This document shows, in pieces, positions 7,856 through 16,212 of a stretch of DNA of 64,000 nucleotides. The notes beneath the pieces are model-generated. The model did no database searches. It was not told the origin of the DNA and saw only the letters and a list, made by a program, of their open reading frames with translations. Made by a program: the position numbers and the translations under genes. Source of the DNA: Gottfriedia sp049568075 (GTDB taxonomy: Bacteria; Bacillota; Bacilli; Bacillales; Bacillaceae_G); NCBI GenBank assembly GCA_049568075.1, contig CP144911.1; one strand, 5' to 3'. Within the stretch, counting starts at the first letter, position 1. Each line of letters opens with the position of its first letter.

Positions 7856-10480
7856 TTATTTTGCTTCAAACCAAGAATCTCCAAAATTATAATCAACCTT
7901 TAATGGCACTACTAGCTCGACTGCATGTTCCATTACTTCTGGTACGATTTTTTCTAAAATTGCTAATTCTTCTTTTGGAGCTTCTAATATTAATTCATCA
8001 TGTACTTGTAAAATTAATTTTGCCTGAAGTTTTTCTGCTTTAAGACGCTCATCTAATAAAATCATAGCCTTTTTAATAATATCTGCAGCACTACCTTGAA
8101 TTGGGGTATTCATCGCTGTTCTTTCAGCAAATCCACGAACATTAAAGTTTGAGCTTGAAATTTCAGGAATATAACGACGTCTATTTAAGATTGTACTTAC
8201 AAATCCATCTAGTTTAGCCCTTTGAACAATATCTGACATATAATCTTTTACTTTAGGAAAACTAGCAAAGTACTTTTCAATAAATATAGACGCTTCTTTT
8301 CTTGTAATACCTAACCCTTGTGATAATCCATAATCACTAATTCCGTATACGATCCCAAAGTTAACAGCTTTTGCTTGTCTTCTCATATTACTTGTTACCT
8401 CATTAGCACTAACATGGAAAACATCCATTGCAGTCTTTGTATGAACATCGAAGTCATTTTTAAATGCATCCATTAAATTATCGTCTTGTGCTATATGAGC
8501 TAATACCCTTAATTCAATTTGAGAATAATCGGCAGCAAAGATCAGCCAGTCTTTTTTAGATGCGACAAAAGCTTTTCTAATTTTTCTACCTTCTTCTAAA
8601 CGAATAGGAATGTTTTGCAGGTTAGGATCAATTGAGCTTAAGCGACCAGTTTGTGCTAATACTTGATTAAATCGTGTATGAACCTTGGAATCTGATTCAT
8701 TTATCACTTTTAACAAACCTTCTACATATGTAGAATTTAATTTCCCAACTTGACGATAATGAAGAATTAATCGAATGATTTCATGTTCGGCCTCTAATTT
8801 TTCAAGTACATCAGCAGAAGTCGAATAACCAGTTTTTGTTTTTTTACCAGATGGTAAATTTAACTTTTCAAATAATATAACACCTAATTGCTTTGGTGAA
8901 TTAATATTGAATTTTTCTCCGGCTAACTCATAAATACCCTCTTCAAGCTCTTTTAACTTATTAGCTAGTTCTGAACCCATCGTACGAAGAGTCTCTTCTC
9001 TAACTGTTACTCCTTCAAATTCCATATCACCTAAAATAAAAGTTAGAGGTAATTCTAATTCTGTTAGTAGTTCAAATTGACTATTTTTTCGCAATGATTC
9101 TTCTAAAGTTTCTTTTAATTTGCTAATAGCAATTGTTTTACGAACAATATATTCAGATAAAACTTCATCTGATGGCTTAGATTGCTTTGCACCCTTACCA
9201 TAAATCGTTTCTGCAGTTTGAATTGAAAAATCTATTTTACCATTTACTATATCAGCAAATTCTTTATTAGACTGGGCAGGGTCATATATATATGAAGCAA
9301 GTAACGGGTCGAAATTAACACCATTTAAATTAATTCCTCTCCACTTCAGTGCAACATAAGCGCCTTTTGTATCATATACATTCTTATTAACACGCTCATC
9401 CTCGAGCCATTTTTTAAATAAATCCGACTCTAAGCCAACAGCTGTCGGGATAAAGAAATGACCTTTTTCATTAGAAAGACCAAATCCTTGAATTATTTCT
9501 GTATGATAATTTTCTCCAATCATTTCAACGATTAAGCTTGAATGATTCGCTAGATGTTTCTCTTCTATTGAATCTAGTACTTCATAGTTAATCTCTTCAA
9601 GATCTTCAATCGATTCTTTGATGTCCAATTTAGCTAATAATGATGTAAATCCAAGAGATTTAAAAAATTCCGCAACTTTATTCGTATCAGCTTCTGGAAG
9701 CGTTGTGTCATTTACCGTTAATTCAATTGGTGAGTTTTTATTAATTGTCGCCAATTGTTTACTCATTAAGGCTTGATCTTTATTTTCACTTAAATTTTGA
9801 AGAAGCTTTGCTCCACTTACTTCCTCTATATTTTCATAAAGACCTTCTACAGTTTGAAACTGCTTTAAAAGTTTAATTGCAGTCTTTTCCCCAATACCTG
9901 GAACACCAGGAATATTATCAGATTTATCACCCATTAATCCTTTCATATCAATAATTTGATCAGGTGTAATCTCATACTTTTCATGAATTGCTTCAGGAGT
10001 AAATTCTTCAACTTCAGTAATACCCTTTTTAGTCATACTTACTGTAATTCGATCATCAACTAGCTGTAATAAATCTCGATCACCTGAGATGACCTTTACT
10101 TCATATTCATCTTTAGAAGCTTGACCTGCAAGTGTACCAATAATATCATCCGCTTCATAATTCTCTAATTCATAACGTGCAATTCCGTATGTATCTAATA
10201 GCTGGCGCACAAGTGGAAACTGTTCACTTAACTCTGGTGGAGTCTTTTGTCTTCCACCTTTATATTCTTTAAATGTACTATGTCTAAATGTTGTTTTGCC
10301 TGCATCAAATGCAACAAGCATATGAGTCGGTTTTTCATCTTCAAGAATTTTCATTAACATCATTGTAAATCCATAAATTGCATTCGTATGTACACCTTTA
10401 TCATTACTCAAAAGAGGCAATGCAAAGAAAGCTCTATAGGCAATACTATTCCCATCAATTAAAACCAATTTCTTCTTCAA
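7856..10480 (-). CDS. polA: DNA polymerase I
   Basis: PolA fills gaps in repair and Okazaki-fragment processing. The start is taken as TTG 10480: GGAAGGGG lies about 7 nt before it and the protein then begins with KKKLVLIDGNSIAYRAFF, giving 874 aa as in other Bacillus. An ATG 30 nt upstream would include the ribosome site. Domains: 5' nuclease (about 1-290), a 3'-5' exonuclease fold that is degenerate in Bacillus (about 300-470), and polymerase (about 480-874) with motif A DYSQIELR, motif B RRQAKAVNFGIVYG and motif C QVHDE (825-829). mutM follows. Confidence 0.95.
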   Translation of the reverse strand: MKKKLVLIDGNSIAYRAFFALPLLSNDKGVHTNAIYGFTMMLMKILEDEKPTHMLVAFDAGKTTFRHSTFKEYKGGRQKTPPELSEQFPLVRQLLDTYGIARYELENYEADDIIGTLAGQASKDEYEVKVISGDRDLLQLVDDRITVSMTKKGITEVEEFTPEAIHEKYEITPDQIIDMKGLMGDKSDNIPGVPGIGEKTAIKLLKQFQTVEGLYENIEEVSGAKLLQNLSENKDQALMSKQLATINKNSPIELTVNDTTLPEADTNKVAEFFKSLGFTSLLAKLDIKESIEDLEEINYEVLDSIEEKHLANHSSLIVEMIGENYHTEIIQGFGLSNEKGHFFIPTAVGLESDLFKKWLEDERVNKNVYDTKGAYVALKWRGINLNGVNFDPLLASYIYDPAQSNKEFADIVNGKIDFSIQTAETIYGKGAKQSKPSDEVLSEYIVRKTIAISKLKETLEESLRKNSQFELLTELELPLTFILGDMEFEGVTVREETLRTMGSELANKLKELEEGIYELAGEKFNINSPKQLGVILFEKLNLPSGKKTKTGYSTSADVLEKLEAEHEIIRLILHYRQVGKLNSTYVEGLLKVINESDSKVHTRFNQVLAQTGRLSSIDPNLQNIPIRLEEGRKIRKAFVASKKDWLIFAADYSQIELRVLAHIAQDDNLMDAFKNDFDVHTKTAMDVFHVSANEVTSNMRRQAKAVNFGIVYGISDYGLSQGLGITRKEASIFIEKYFASFPKVKDYMSDIVQRAKLDGFVSTILNRRRYIPEISSSNFNVRGFAERTAMNTPIQGSAADIIKKAMILLDERLKAEKLQAKLILQVHDELILEAPKEELAILEKIVPEVMEHAVELVVPLKVDYNFGDSWFEAK

Positions 10481-10610
10481 AATAGATCCCCTTCCTATTA
10501 CAAATCTCATTATCTTTTTATGTATAATTTTTATTTCATACTTTATCATTTCAAGAAATTAATCGTTTCCTCATTTCCTTGCTCTTAACATTTTAACACG
10601 AACTATTCAT

Positions 10611-10718
10611 AAAAGAAAAAGAGGTCGTCTTTGATTCAGGCATATTAAAAGTTTTTATTCACTTGAGATTAAAGTTGAATAATTATGACTTTTAAGAATG
10701 AATCGTAAGACTACCTCT
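10611..10718 (-). terminator. long hairpin after the DUF4177 gene
   Basis: A nearly continuous imperfect palindrome covers 10620-10718 (99 bp). The outer stem pairs 10620-10637 with 10700-10718, the middle stem 10645-10652 with 10688-10695, and the inner stem 10656-10664 with 10672-10681. On the minus strand it starts 4 nt after the DUF4177 stop and ends in TTTTTCTTTT, so it can act as a terminator. It is far longer than usual and may be a palindromic repeat element. Confidence 0.65.
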
Positions 10719-10722
10719 GTAA

Positions 10723-10899
10723 TTAATTTAAGTCGATTTCTCGTTCAAAAATTAGTTCAACACATGAACCTTCTATTGCTTGCTGATTGTTTACAACCTG
10801 ATGAAGGCGCCAGCCACTTTTAGCATAGTTCCCAACTACATCATAATAATGACGATTTGATGATTTCGTGTTAACTTTTACAAATTCGTATTCGTACAT
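10723..10899 (-). CDS. DUF4177-like small protein
   Basis: A 58-aa protein starting MYEYEFVKVNTK, with GWRLHQVV in the middle and a C-terminal strand VELIFEREI. This is the DUF4177 pattern, small beta-alpha proteins of unknown function in Firmicutes. The start at ATG 10899 follows GGAGGGTGG at 6 nt; the frame is open further upstream but without a ribosome site. TATAAT at 10954-10949 (minus) could be its -10. It seems to be a single-gene unit between polA and phoR with its own terminators on both sides. Confidence 0.75.
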   Translation of the reverse strand: MYEYEFVKVNTKSSNRHYYDVVGNYAKSGWRLHQVVNNQQAIEGSCVELIFEREIDLN

Positions 10900-11068
10900 C
10901 TGTATCCACCCTCCGATGTATGATTCAACACTCATAATTTCCCCAAAAATTATAAAAGTAATATGATCAAATAAAGAAAACTCGCCGACTGACAAGCCTT
11001 TTAGGTAGAGGCGAAGTAGCACTTATACTTTATTCCTATAATTGGTGATTACTACGATCTTAAAGTGC

Positions 11069-11100
11069 AATAAAAAGGTATCCACTAGTATGGACACCTT
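11069..11100 (-). terminator. second terminator downstream of phoR
   Basis: Stem AAGGTGTCCA/TGGATACCTT (11100-11091 with 11084-11075, one mismatch, 6-nt loop), then TTTTTATT on the minus strand. Confidence 0.75.
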
Positions 11101-11126
11101 AAAGATAAATTAAAACATTTTTGAAT

Positions 11127-11157
11127 ATAAAAAATCCCGGAAGTATAACTACTCCCG
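11127..11157 (-). terminator. phoR terminator
   Basis: Stem CCGGGAGTA/TACTTCCGG (11157-11149 with 11144-11136), followed by GATTTTTTA on the minus strand. Confidence 0.8.
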
Positions 11158-11252
11158 GTTTAAAACAACTCCTTGGATGAAGGGGTTTTCATCATAACTA
11201 TACCAATTATTTATTAACTATTAATAAATACAATGTAAAATCAATGTAAATG

Positions 11253-13019
11253 TCACATCGAAATATTTTTATTTAAGGTTACAATGAATGACGTCCCATG
11301 GCCTAGTTTACTTTCAACTTCGATTTTGCCTTTATGAGCTTCGACAAGATGCTTTACAATCGCTAGCCCTAGGCCTGTCCCTCCGGAATTCCTACTTCTT
11401 GCTTTATCTACTCTGTAAAAACGTTCGAAAATTCGAGATATATCTTCTTTTCCAATTCCAACTCCTGTGTCATTGACCCTTAAAACAATCTGATCATTTG
11501 TCTCGGAGGCAGTAATAAATACTTTACCACCAGCTGGAGTATAATGAATTGCGTTATCAACTAAATTAATAATTACTTGTTTTAATCTTAACGCATCCGC
11601 ATATACAACTAATGGACTATTTAAGTATAATTTGAAGTCTATATTCTTTTCTTCTGCTTTTTGACTAAGCATTTGCTGTACATCTTCAATAACTTGTTTT
11701 GCGGATACTTCTGCAAGATCTAATTTAAAATTCTGTTGCTCAATTTTTGAAAGGTCTAATAAATCTTGAATAAGTGTCTGCATACGATCACTTTCCGTTA
11801 AAATAATCGATAAGAAGTTTTTACATAACTCATCATTTTCCATTGCTCCATCTAGTAGCGTTTCAGTAAAACCTTTAATAGATGTAATTGGCGTTTTAAG
11901 CTCGTGAGATACATTTGCAAAAAAATCTTTTCGAACTTGCTCTAATTTCTTTAATTCACTTATGTCATGGAAAACAAGTACAATTCCTTTCCACTCGTGA
12001 TTTATCCCAATAATTGGTGCACCGTATATTTCAAAATGTTTTCTTTCAATTGATAACGGCAGAATGATTTGCTTTCTAACTTTTATTTCTTTTAGAAAAA
12101 TTTCTTCCACGATTTCAATAACTTCTTTATGTTTAAATGCGTCATAATAAAGCTCACCCAGTATACTTCTCGAGTCAATTTTGAACGTTTCTCGATATGT
12201 TTTATTAATTAGGTTTACATGACCTCTACTATTAATTAAAACAACTCCGCTACCAATATTATGGATCAATGTGTTTAATCGATCTTGCTGCATTTCTTGT
12301 TGACTAGTCATTTCTTGCAGATTTTTTGCAAGTACATTCATTGCTTGACTTAACATTGTTGTCGATTCATTACTTTCGGCTAATGTTCTAGCTTTATAAT
12401 TCCCTTTGGATAATTCAATTGCAACTTGTGTAATATCTTCAATTGGTTTTGAAAATTGATGCGAATACCGTATTAGTAAAATTATGATGGCAAATAAAAC
12501 AAAACCTAATAATGAAAATAATAACATCGAAATACTTCGGTAAACTTCTTTGATTGACTTAGTTGAATAATCAACAATCAAAAATTGTTTATTACCATGT
12601 TTATCTGTTATTTTCTTGCCGTAATATTTAGCAGCAGAATCTTTTTCGATAAATTTAGCTGCAGAATTTACTTTATCAAGTCGTTCTAGATAAGCTTTTA
12701 AATTCTTTGATGATATATTCAATTCCACATTCTCATTACTAGATTTAGCAATTAGATTATAATGATCATCAAATAAAATTATATCGATATTTAAATCCTT
12801 AGATATCTTTTTTAACGTTTGATTAGATATATTCTTTGTTAATGGGGTATTCGACTCCATTATTGAAGCAATTAAGTTCGTCTCTTTCTCAATTCTTTGA
12901 TCATAGTTTGTCAGATAAAAGGATTTAAATATTTGCCCTAGTACGATTCCTAATATAACAAGAATAACGATTATTATTGCAGAGAATCCATAGAGCAATT
13001 TTCGATTTAGATTACTCAT
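11253..13019 (-). CDS. phoR: Phosphate-regulon sensor histidine kinase PhoR
   Basis: Membrane sensor kinase partner of PhoP, controlling the phosphate-starvation response. The 588-aa layout is: membrane helix about 9-31, extracytoplasmic sensor about 32-162, second helix about 163-183, HAMP about 187-240, PAS about 245-360, HisKA with phospho-acceptor H372 in NVSHELKTPIT, and an ATPase domain with NLVDNAIHYTP, DTGVGIG and GGTGLGLAIV. The start overlaps the end of phoP by 8 bp, indicating translational coupling. The length and full architecture fit Bacillus PhoR. Confidence 0.93.
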   Translation of the reverse strand: MSNLNRKLLYGFSAIIIVILVILGIVLGQIFKSFYLTNYDQRIEKETNLIASIMESNTPLTKNISNQTLKKISKDLNIDIILFDDHYNLIAKSSNENVELNISSKNLKAYLERLDKVNSAAKFIEKDSAAKYYGKKITDKHGNKQFLIVDYSTKSIKEVYRSISMLLFSLLGFVLFAIIILLIRYSHQFSKPIEDITQVAIELSKGNYKARTLAESNESTTMLSQAMNVLAKNLQEMTSQQEMQQDRLNTLIHNIGSGVVLINSRGHVNLINKTYRETFKIDSRSILGELYYDAFKHKEVIEIVEEIFLKEIKVRKQIILPLSIERKHFEIYGAPIIGINHEWKGIVLVFHDISELKKLEQVRKDFFANVSHELKTPITSIKGFTETLLDGAMENDELCKNFLSIILTESDRMQTLIQDLLDLSKIEQQNFKLDLAEVSAKQVIEDVQQMLSQKAEEKNIDFKLYLNSPLVVYADALRLKQVIINLVDNAIHYTPAGGKVFITASETNDQIVLRVNDTGVGIGKEDISRIFERFYRVDKARSRNSGGTGLGLAIVKHLVEAHKGKIEVESKLGHGTSFIVTLNKNISM

Positions 13020-13728
13020 TTAGTCTTGGTTCCTCTAATTTATATCCTAATCCACGAATTGTTTTTATATAAACTGGTTTTTTCGAATCTAGTTCAATTT
13101 TTTCTCTTAAATGGCTAATATGAACATCGACAATTCTAGTGTCTCCAGCAAAATCATAATTCCAAACGGCACTTAATAATTGATCTCGAGTTAATACTCT
13201 ACCTTTATTTTTCGTTAAATATAATAATAACTCAAATTCCTTAGGTGTTAACTCCAGTTTATCACCTTGGAAATATGCTTCATAATACTCAGGTAGAATC
13301 TTTAAATCAGCAATTATTAAAGTATCAGCGTCGTCGTTTGTTTGTACTGGTGTCTCAGTAATTTTAGATCTTCTTAAAATCGCTTTAACTCTAGCTACGA
13401 CTTCTCTTGGGCTAAATGGTTTTGTCATGTAATCATCGGCACCAAGTTCAAGTCCTAACACTTTATCAAATTCATCATCTTTTGCTGTAACCATTAAAAT
13501 AGGCGTCGTGTTTCTTTGAAGTCTTAATTCTTTACATACTTCCATACCATCTTTTTTAGGTAGCATTAGATCTAGAACAATTAATTCTGGTTTTTCCTCT
13601 ACAGCCTTTTGTAAACCTTCTTCCCCATCAGTAGCTGTAACAACTTGAAAGCCTGCCTGTTCTAGGTTAAATTTGATTAAAGTTAAGATATGCTCTTCAT
13701 CATCAACTACAAGAATTTTATTGTTCAT
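13012..13728 (-). CDS. phoP: Phosphate-regulon response regulator PhoP
   Basis: OmpR-type response regulator of 238 aa. The receiver domain has acidic D9/D10 and the phosphorylated D53 in VLDLMLP. The C-terminal winged helix includes the LTPKEFELLLYL and TRIVDVHISHLR segments. The ATG start follows TGGAGGA. It is immediately upstream of and overlaps phoR. In B. subtilis phoPR also lies between mdh and polA, which supports PhoP over other OmpR-family members. Confidence 0.94.
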   Translation of the reverse strand: MNNKILVVDDEEHILTLIKFNLEQAGFQVVTATDGEEGLQKAVEEKPELIVLDLMLPKKDGMEVCKELRLQRNTTPILMVTAKDDEFDKVLGLELGADDYMTKPFSPREVVARVKAILRRSKITETPVQTNDDADTLIIADLKILPEYYEAYFQGDKLELTPKEFELLLYLTKNKGRVLTRDQLLSAVWNYDFAGDTRIVDVHISHLREKIELDSKKPVYIKTIRGLGYKLEEPRLNE

Positions 13729-13873
13729 TTCATATTCCTCCAGGTCATTGTTAAACCCTCATCCATTTGTATCCTATTTTATTTATCTATATCTACTTTT
13801 TAATCATACTAAAAATTCGACCAGACGTAAAACGTAAAAAGCAGGGATCGAAAGTACATTCAAAGGTAAAACA

Positions 13874-13903
13874 ACAAAAAAAGAATGTCTGTTGACATTC
13901 TTT
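13874..13903 (-). terminator. terminator of the MaoC-like gene
   Basis: Stem AAGAATGTC/GACATTCTT (13881-13889 with 13894-13902), 4-nt loop, then TTTTTTT on the minus strand. Confidence 0.85.
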
Positions 13904-13906
13904 AAG

Positions 13907-14377
13907 TTAAAAATTTTCATATAGTAGAGCATTCGATTGGTTTACTGTTGGTGGAATTACTGTTAGTTTCCCATTTGCAATTTCAGTTTGCGTTTTATTT
14001 AAAACGCTTACATTAATACATATTTCATTTAAACCTGAGTTAATTTCGACTACCTCAAAATGAATTGAAATTGTTTCATTATGATATATATGTTGATCGA
14101 ATTGAAGTTCTTTTTTAATAATATGACTTCCTGGGCCAGGTAAATGTTTTGTAACTGCTGCAGAGACTAACCCGCTTATTATAAAACTTGGAACAATCGG
14201 TTTATTATATTTTGTTTGTGAAGCATAGTTGTATTGAGTATATAATGGGTTTGTATCGCCTGTTAGAGCCAGGTATAAGTAAATATGTTTTTCATCAATA
14301 TGTTCTGTTACAATTAACTTTTCACCAATTGAAATGTCTTCAAGTTTTCGTCCGATTTTTGCTTTTTTAGTTAACAT
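13907..14377 (-). CDS. MaoC-like hotdog-fold protein, catalytic His replaced
   Basis: A 156-aa single hotdog domain of the MaoC/R-specific enoyl-CoA hydratase type. The hydratase signature normally reads G-D-x-N-P-x-H; here it is TGDTNPLY, so the Asp is kept but the catalytic His is Tyr. The helix that follows, IVPSFIISGLVSA, is typical of the fold. ATG 14377 follows AGGGGGT at 5-6 nt; the longer upstream frame is unlikely. It stands alone between phoP and a divergent gene, with its own terminator. It may be a non-hydratase acyl-CoA-binding thioester fold. Function unknown. Confidence 0.75.
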   Translation of the reverse strand: MLTKKAKIGRKLEDISIGEKLIVTEHIDEKHIYLYLALTGDTNPLYTQYNYASQTKYNKPIVPSFIISGLVSAAVTKHLPGPGSHIIKKELQFDQHIYHNETISIHFEVVEINSGLNEICINVSVLNKTQTEIANGKLTVIPPTVNQSNALLYENF

Positions 14378-14713
14378 ATTAAACCCCCTGTTTATCTTAA
14401 TATTTAAAAAATTCGATAAACAACAGCAAATTCCCTTCTTAATCGGCAAAATTTTTATAAAAAACTTATAAAAAATTTTACTATTCGTCTATTCATATTT
14501 TCCCCCTAATAGAAGATAAAATTCTATCTTTCTCCTTAATAAGTAATTTAAATACTCCTATACGTACTCCCTTTAAAATCCGTATAAAAATCATGTGGTT
14601 TGTTGCATAAAAAACTTGTACATACTTATACCGAGAAACGTCATTTCGGTAACATAAGTTTTTGGTATAATTTAGTAGATAAGATGTTTAAATTAAGAAA
14701 AGGAGAAATGGAC
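14378..14713. other. divergent intergenic region
   Basis: About 336 bp, very AT-rich, between the MaoC-like gene (minus) and the gene at 14714 (plus). An extended -10 for the plus-strand gene is visible at 14663-14671. No other feature recognised. Confidence 0.6.
14663..14671 (+). promoter_or_regulatory. extended -10 promoter
   Basis: TGGTATAAT, an extended -10 (TATAAT at 14666-14671) with only a poor -35 upstream. It lies 43 bp before the start at 14714. Confidence 0.6.
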
Positions 14714-15178
14714 ATGTCTTATATAGTTGATTTTAAAAATGTGTCTACGGTTGGTTTAGAGTCTTCCCCAGTAGTCGATGCACTTGCTGGTTTACGCGCT
14801 AATGAAGCTCGTTATTTTATGAACAAGTACAAACATGAGTTTACGGTCGTACCTGCTAGTGAAAGTCAGGAGACACTTGATTATGTTAACCGAATTTTGA
14901 AAGAAGAACGTGATATCGTATTCGCAGCTAAGCCTTTAGAAACTTCTCGTTTTCAAGTGGAAAATATTAAATTTACCTACGTCTTTTATGAGGATGGCCT
15001 TTCGGTCAACGTTATGTATACAGTTGATGATCCTAAAAAGCGTGCTGTTGGTTTTAAACTTTCTGACGGAATGGAAATTCCAGCAGAGTTAGTAGAGAAG
15101 TTTAAGTTTGCTAGGCAGAAATCGAAACTAGCTGGAACGATTCGTGGATCGTATTTTGTTATTAAAGGTGAATATTAA
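14714..15178 (+). CDS. conserved-type hypothetical cytosolic protein
   Basis: A 154-aa soluble protein beginning MSYIVDFKNVSTVGLESS, with mixed alpha and beta predicted content, no signal peptide and no membrane segment. Notable are the segments GLRANEARYFMNKYKHEF and RQKSKLAGTIRGSYFVIK. ATG 14714 is chosen because AGGAG lies 8 nt before it; an in-frame ATG 6 nt upstream is too close. It is monocistronic, with an extended -10 promoter and a terminator shared with mdh. I do not recognise the family. Confidence 0.75.
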   Translation: MSYIVDFKNVSTVGLESSPVVDALAGLRANEARYFMNKYKHEFTVVPASESQETLDYVNRILKEERDIVFAAKPLETSRFQVENIKFTYVFYEDGLSVNVMYTVDDPKKRAVGFKLSDGMEIPAELVEKFKFARQKSKLAGTIRGSYFVIKGEY

Positions 15179-15193
15179 AGTAAGCTAAAAATC

Positions 15194-15234
15194 AAAGACC
15201 CACAAGATAATTAGAAATTACCTTGTGGGTCTTC
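15194..15234. terminator. bidirectional terminator, 14714 gene and mdh
   Basis: Stem of 12-13 bp AAGACCCACAAG/CTTGTGGGTCTT (15195-15207 with 15221-15233) between converging genes. The plus strand has a T-rich tail and ends against the mdh stop. Confidence 0.85.
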
Positions 15235-15237
15235 TTT

Positions 15238-16176
15238 TTAAGCTAAAACGTTCATAACGTTTCTGACAGCTGCAACTGAACAATCTAACGCTGTTTTTTC
15301 TTCAGCGGTTAAATCTAATTCGATAATTTGTTCTATACCGTTTCCGCCAATAATTGTAGGAACTCCTAAGTAAATACCGCTGTACCCATATTCGCCTTCT
15401 AAATAAGCGATTGTAGGTAACACGCGACGTTGATCCTTAAGTATAGCTTCAACCATTTCTACTAAAGATGCAGCAGGTGCATAATAAGCACTTCCGTTAC
15501 CTAGTAGATTAACGATTTCTCCGCCACCCTTACGAGTACGTTCAACAATAGCATCTAAACGATCTTTTGGAATTAATTTTTCTAATGGAATTCCACCAGC
15601 ATATGAATAACGCACTAATGGTACCATATCGTCTCCGTGACCACCTAAAACAAATCCAGTAATATCTTTAACGGATAAATTTAATTCTTGAGCTACAAAC
15701 GTTCTAAAACGAGCTGTGTCAAGAACTCCGGATTGTCCTATAACGCGGTGTTTAGGAAAACCAGCTTCTTTGTATACTGTATAAGTCATTGCATCAACCG
15801 GATTAGTTAAAACAACGATTGTACAGTTAGGAGAGTATTTTACGATTTCACGAGTAACTGCTTTCATGATGTTTGAGTTAGTTGATACTAAATCATCGCG
15901 GCTCATACCCGGTTTACGAGCGATGCCTGCTGTGATGACTACTACATCTGAATCTGCTGTGTCAGCATAATCACTAGTACCAATAATGTTAGCATCAAAT
16001 CCTTGAACTGGACTTGCTTCAAGCATATCTAAGGCTTTGCCCTTAGTAGGGTTCTCTAGTTGTGGAATATCAACTATTACAACATCCCCTAATTCCTTTT
16101 GTGCAAGCAAGAAAGCTGTTGTAGCACCAGTAAACCCAGCACCTACCACGGAAATTTTACGTCTACGAATTGACAT
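15238..16176 (-). CDS. mdh: Malate dehydrogenase
   Basis: NAD-dependent malate dehydrogenase of the LDH-like type, oxidising malate to oxaloacetate in the TCA cycle. The 312-aa protein has a Rossmann motif VVGAGFTGATTA near 10-21, the NAD-selecting Asp in VVIVDIPQ, substrate Arg residues in GIARKPGMSRDDL and DTARFR, and the catalytic His in GGHGDDMVPL. The start follows GGGAGGT. It is last in the citZ-icd-mdh order, 36 bp after icd. Confidence 0.96.
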   Translation of the reverse strand: MSIRRRKISVVGAGFTGATTAFLLAQKELGDVVIVDIPQLENPTKGKALDMLEASPVQGFDANIIGTSDYADTADSDVVVITAGIARKPGMSRDDLVSTNSNIMKAVTREIVKYSPNCTIVVLTNPVDAMTYTVYKEAGFPKHRVIGQSGVLDTARFRTFVAQELNLSVKDITGFVLGGHGDDMVPLVRYSYAGGIPLEKLIPKDRLDAIVERTRKGGGEIVNLLGNGSAYYAPAASLVEMVEAILKDQRRVLPTIAYLEGEYGYSGIYLGVPTIIGGNGIEQIIELDLTAEEKTALDCSVAAVRNVMNVLA

Positions 16177-16212
16177 ATAAATACCTCCCTTTTGTTTACA
16201 AACACAATTTAA

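Larger units (their letters stand above)
10900..11252. other. intergenic region DUF4177 gene-phoR
   Basis: About 353 bp. It contains the probable promoter of the DUF4177 gene and two tandem minus-strand terminators for phoR (11069-11100 and 11127-11157). Nothing else recognised. Confidence 0.6.

Noticed and set aside
7856..10549. Longer polA from the upstream ATGs
   Set aside because: The upstream part contains the ribosome site, and the family begins at the TTG (10480).
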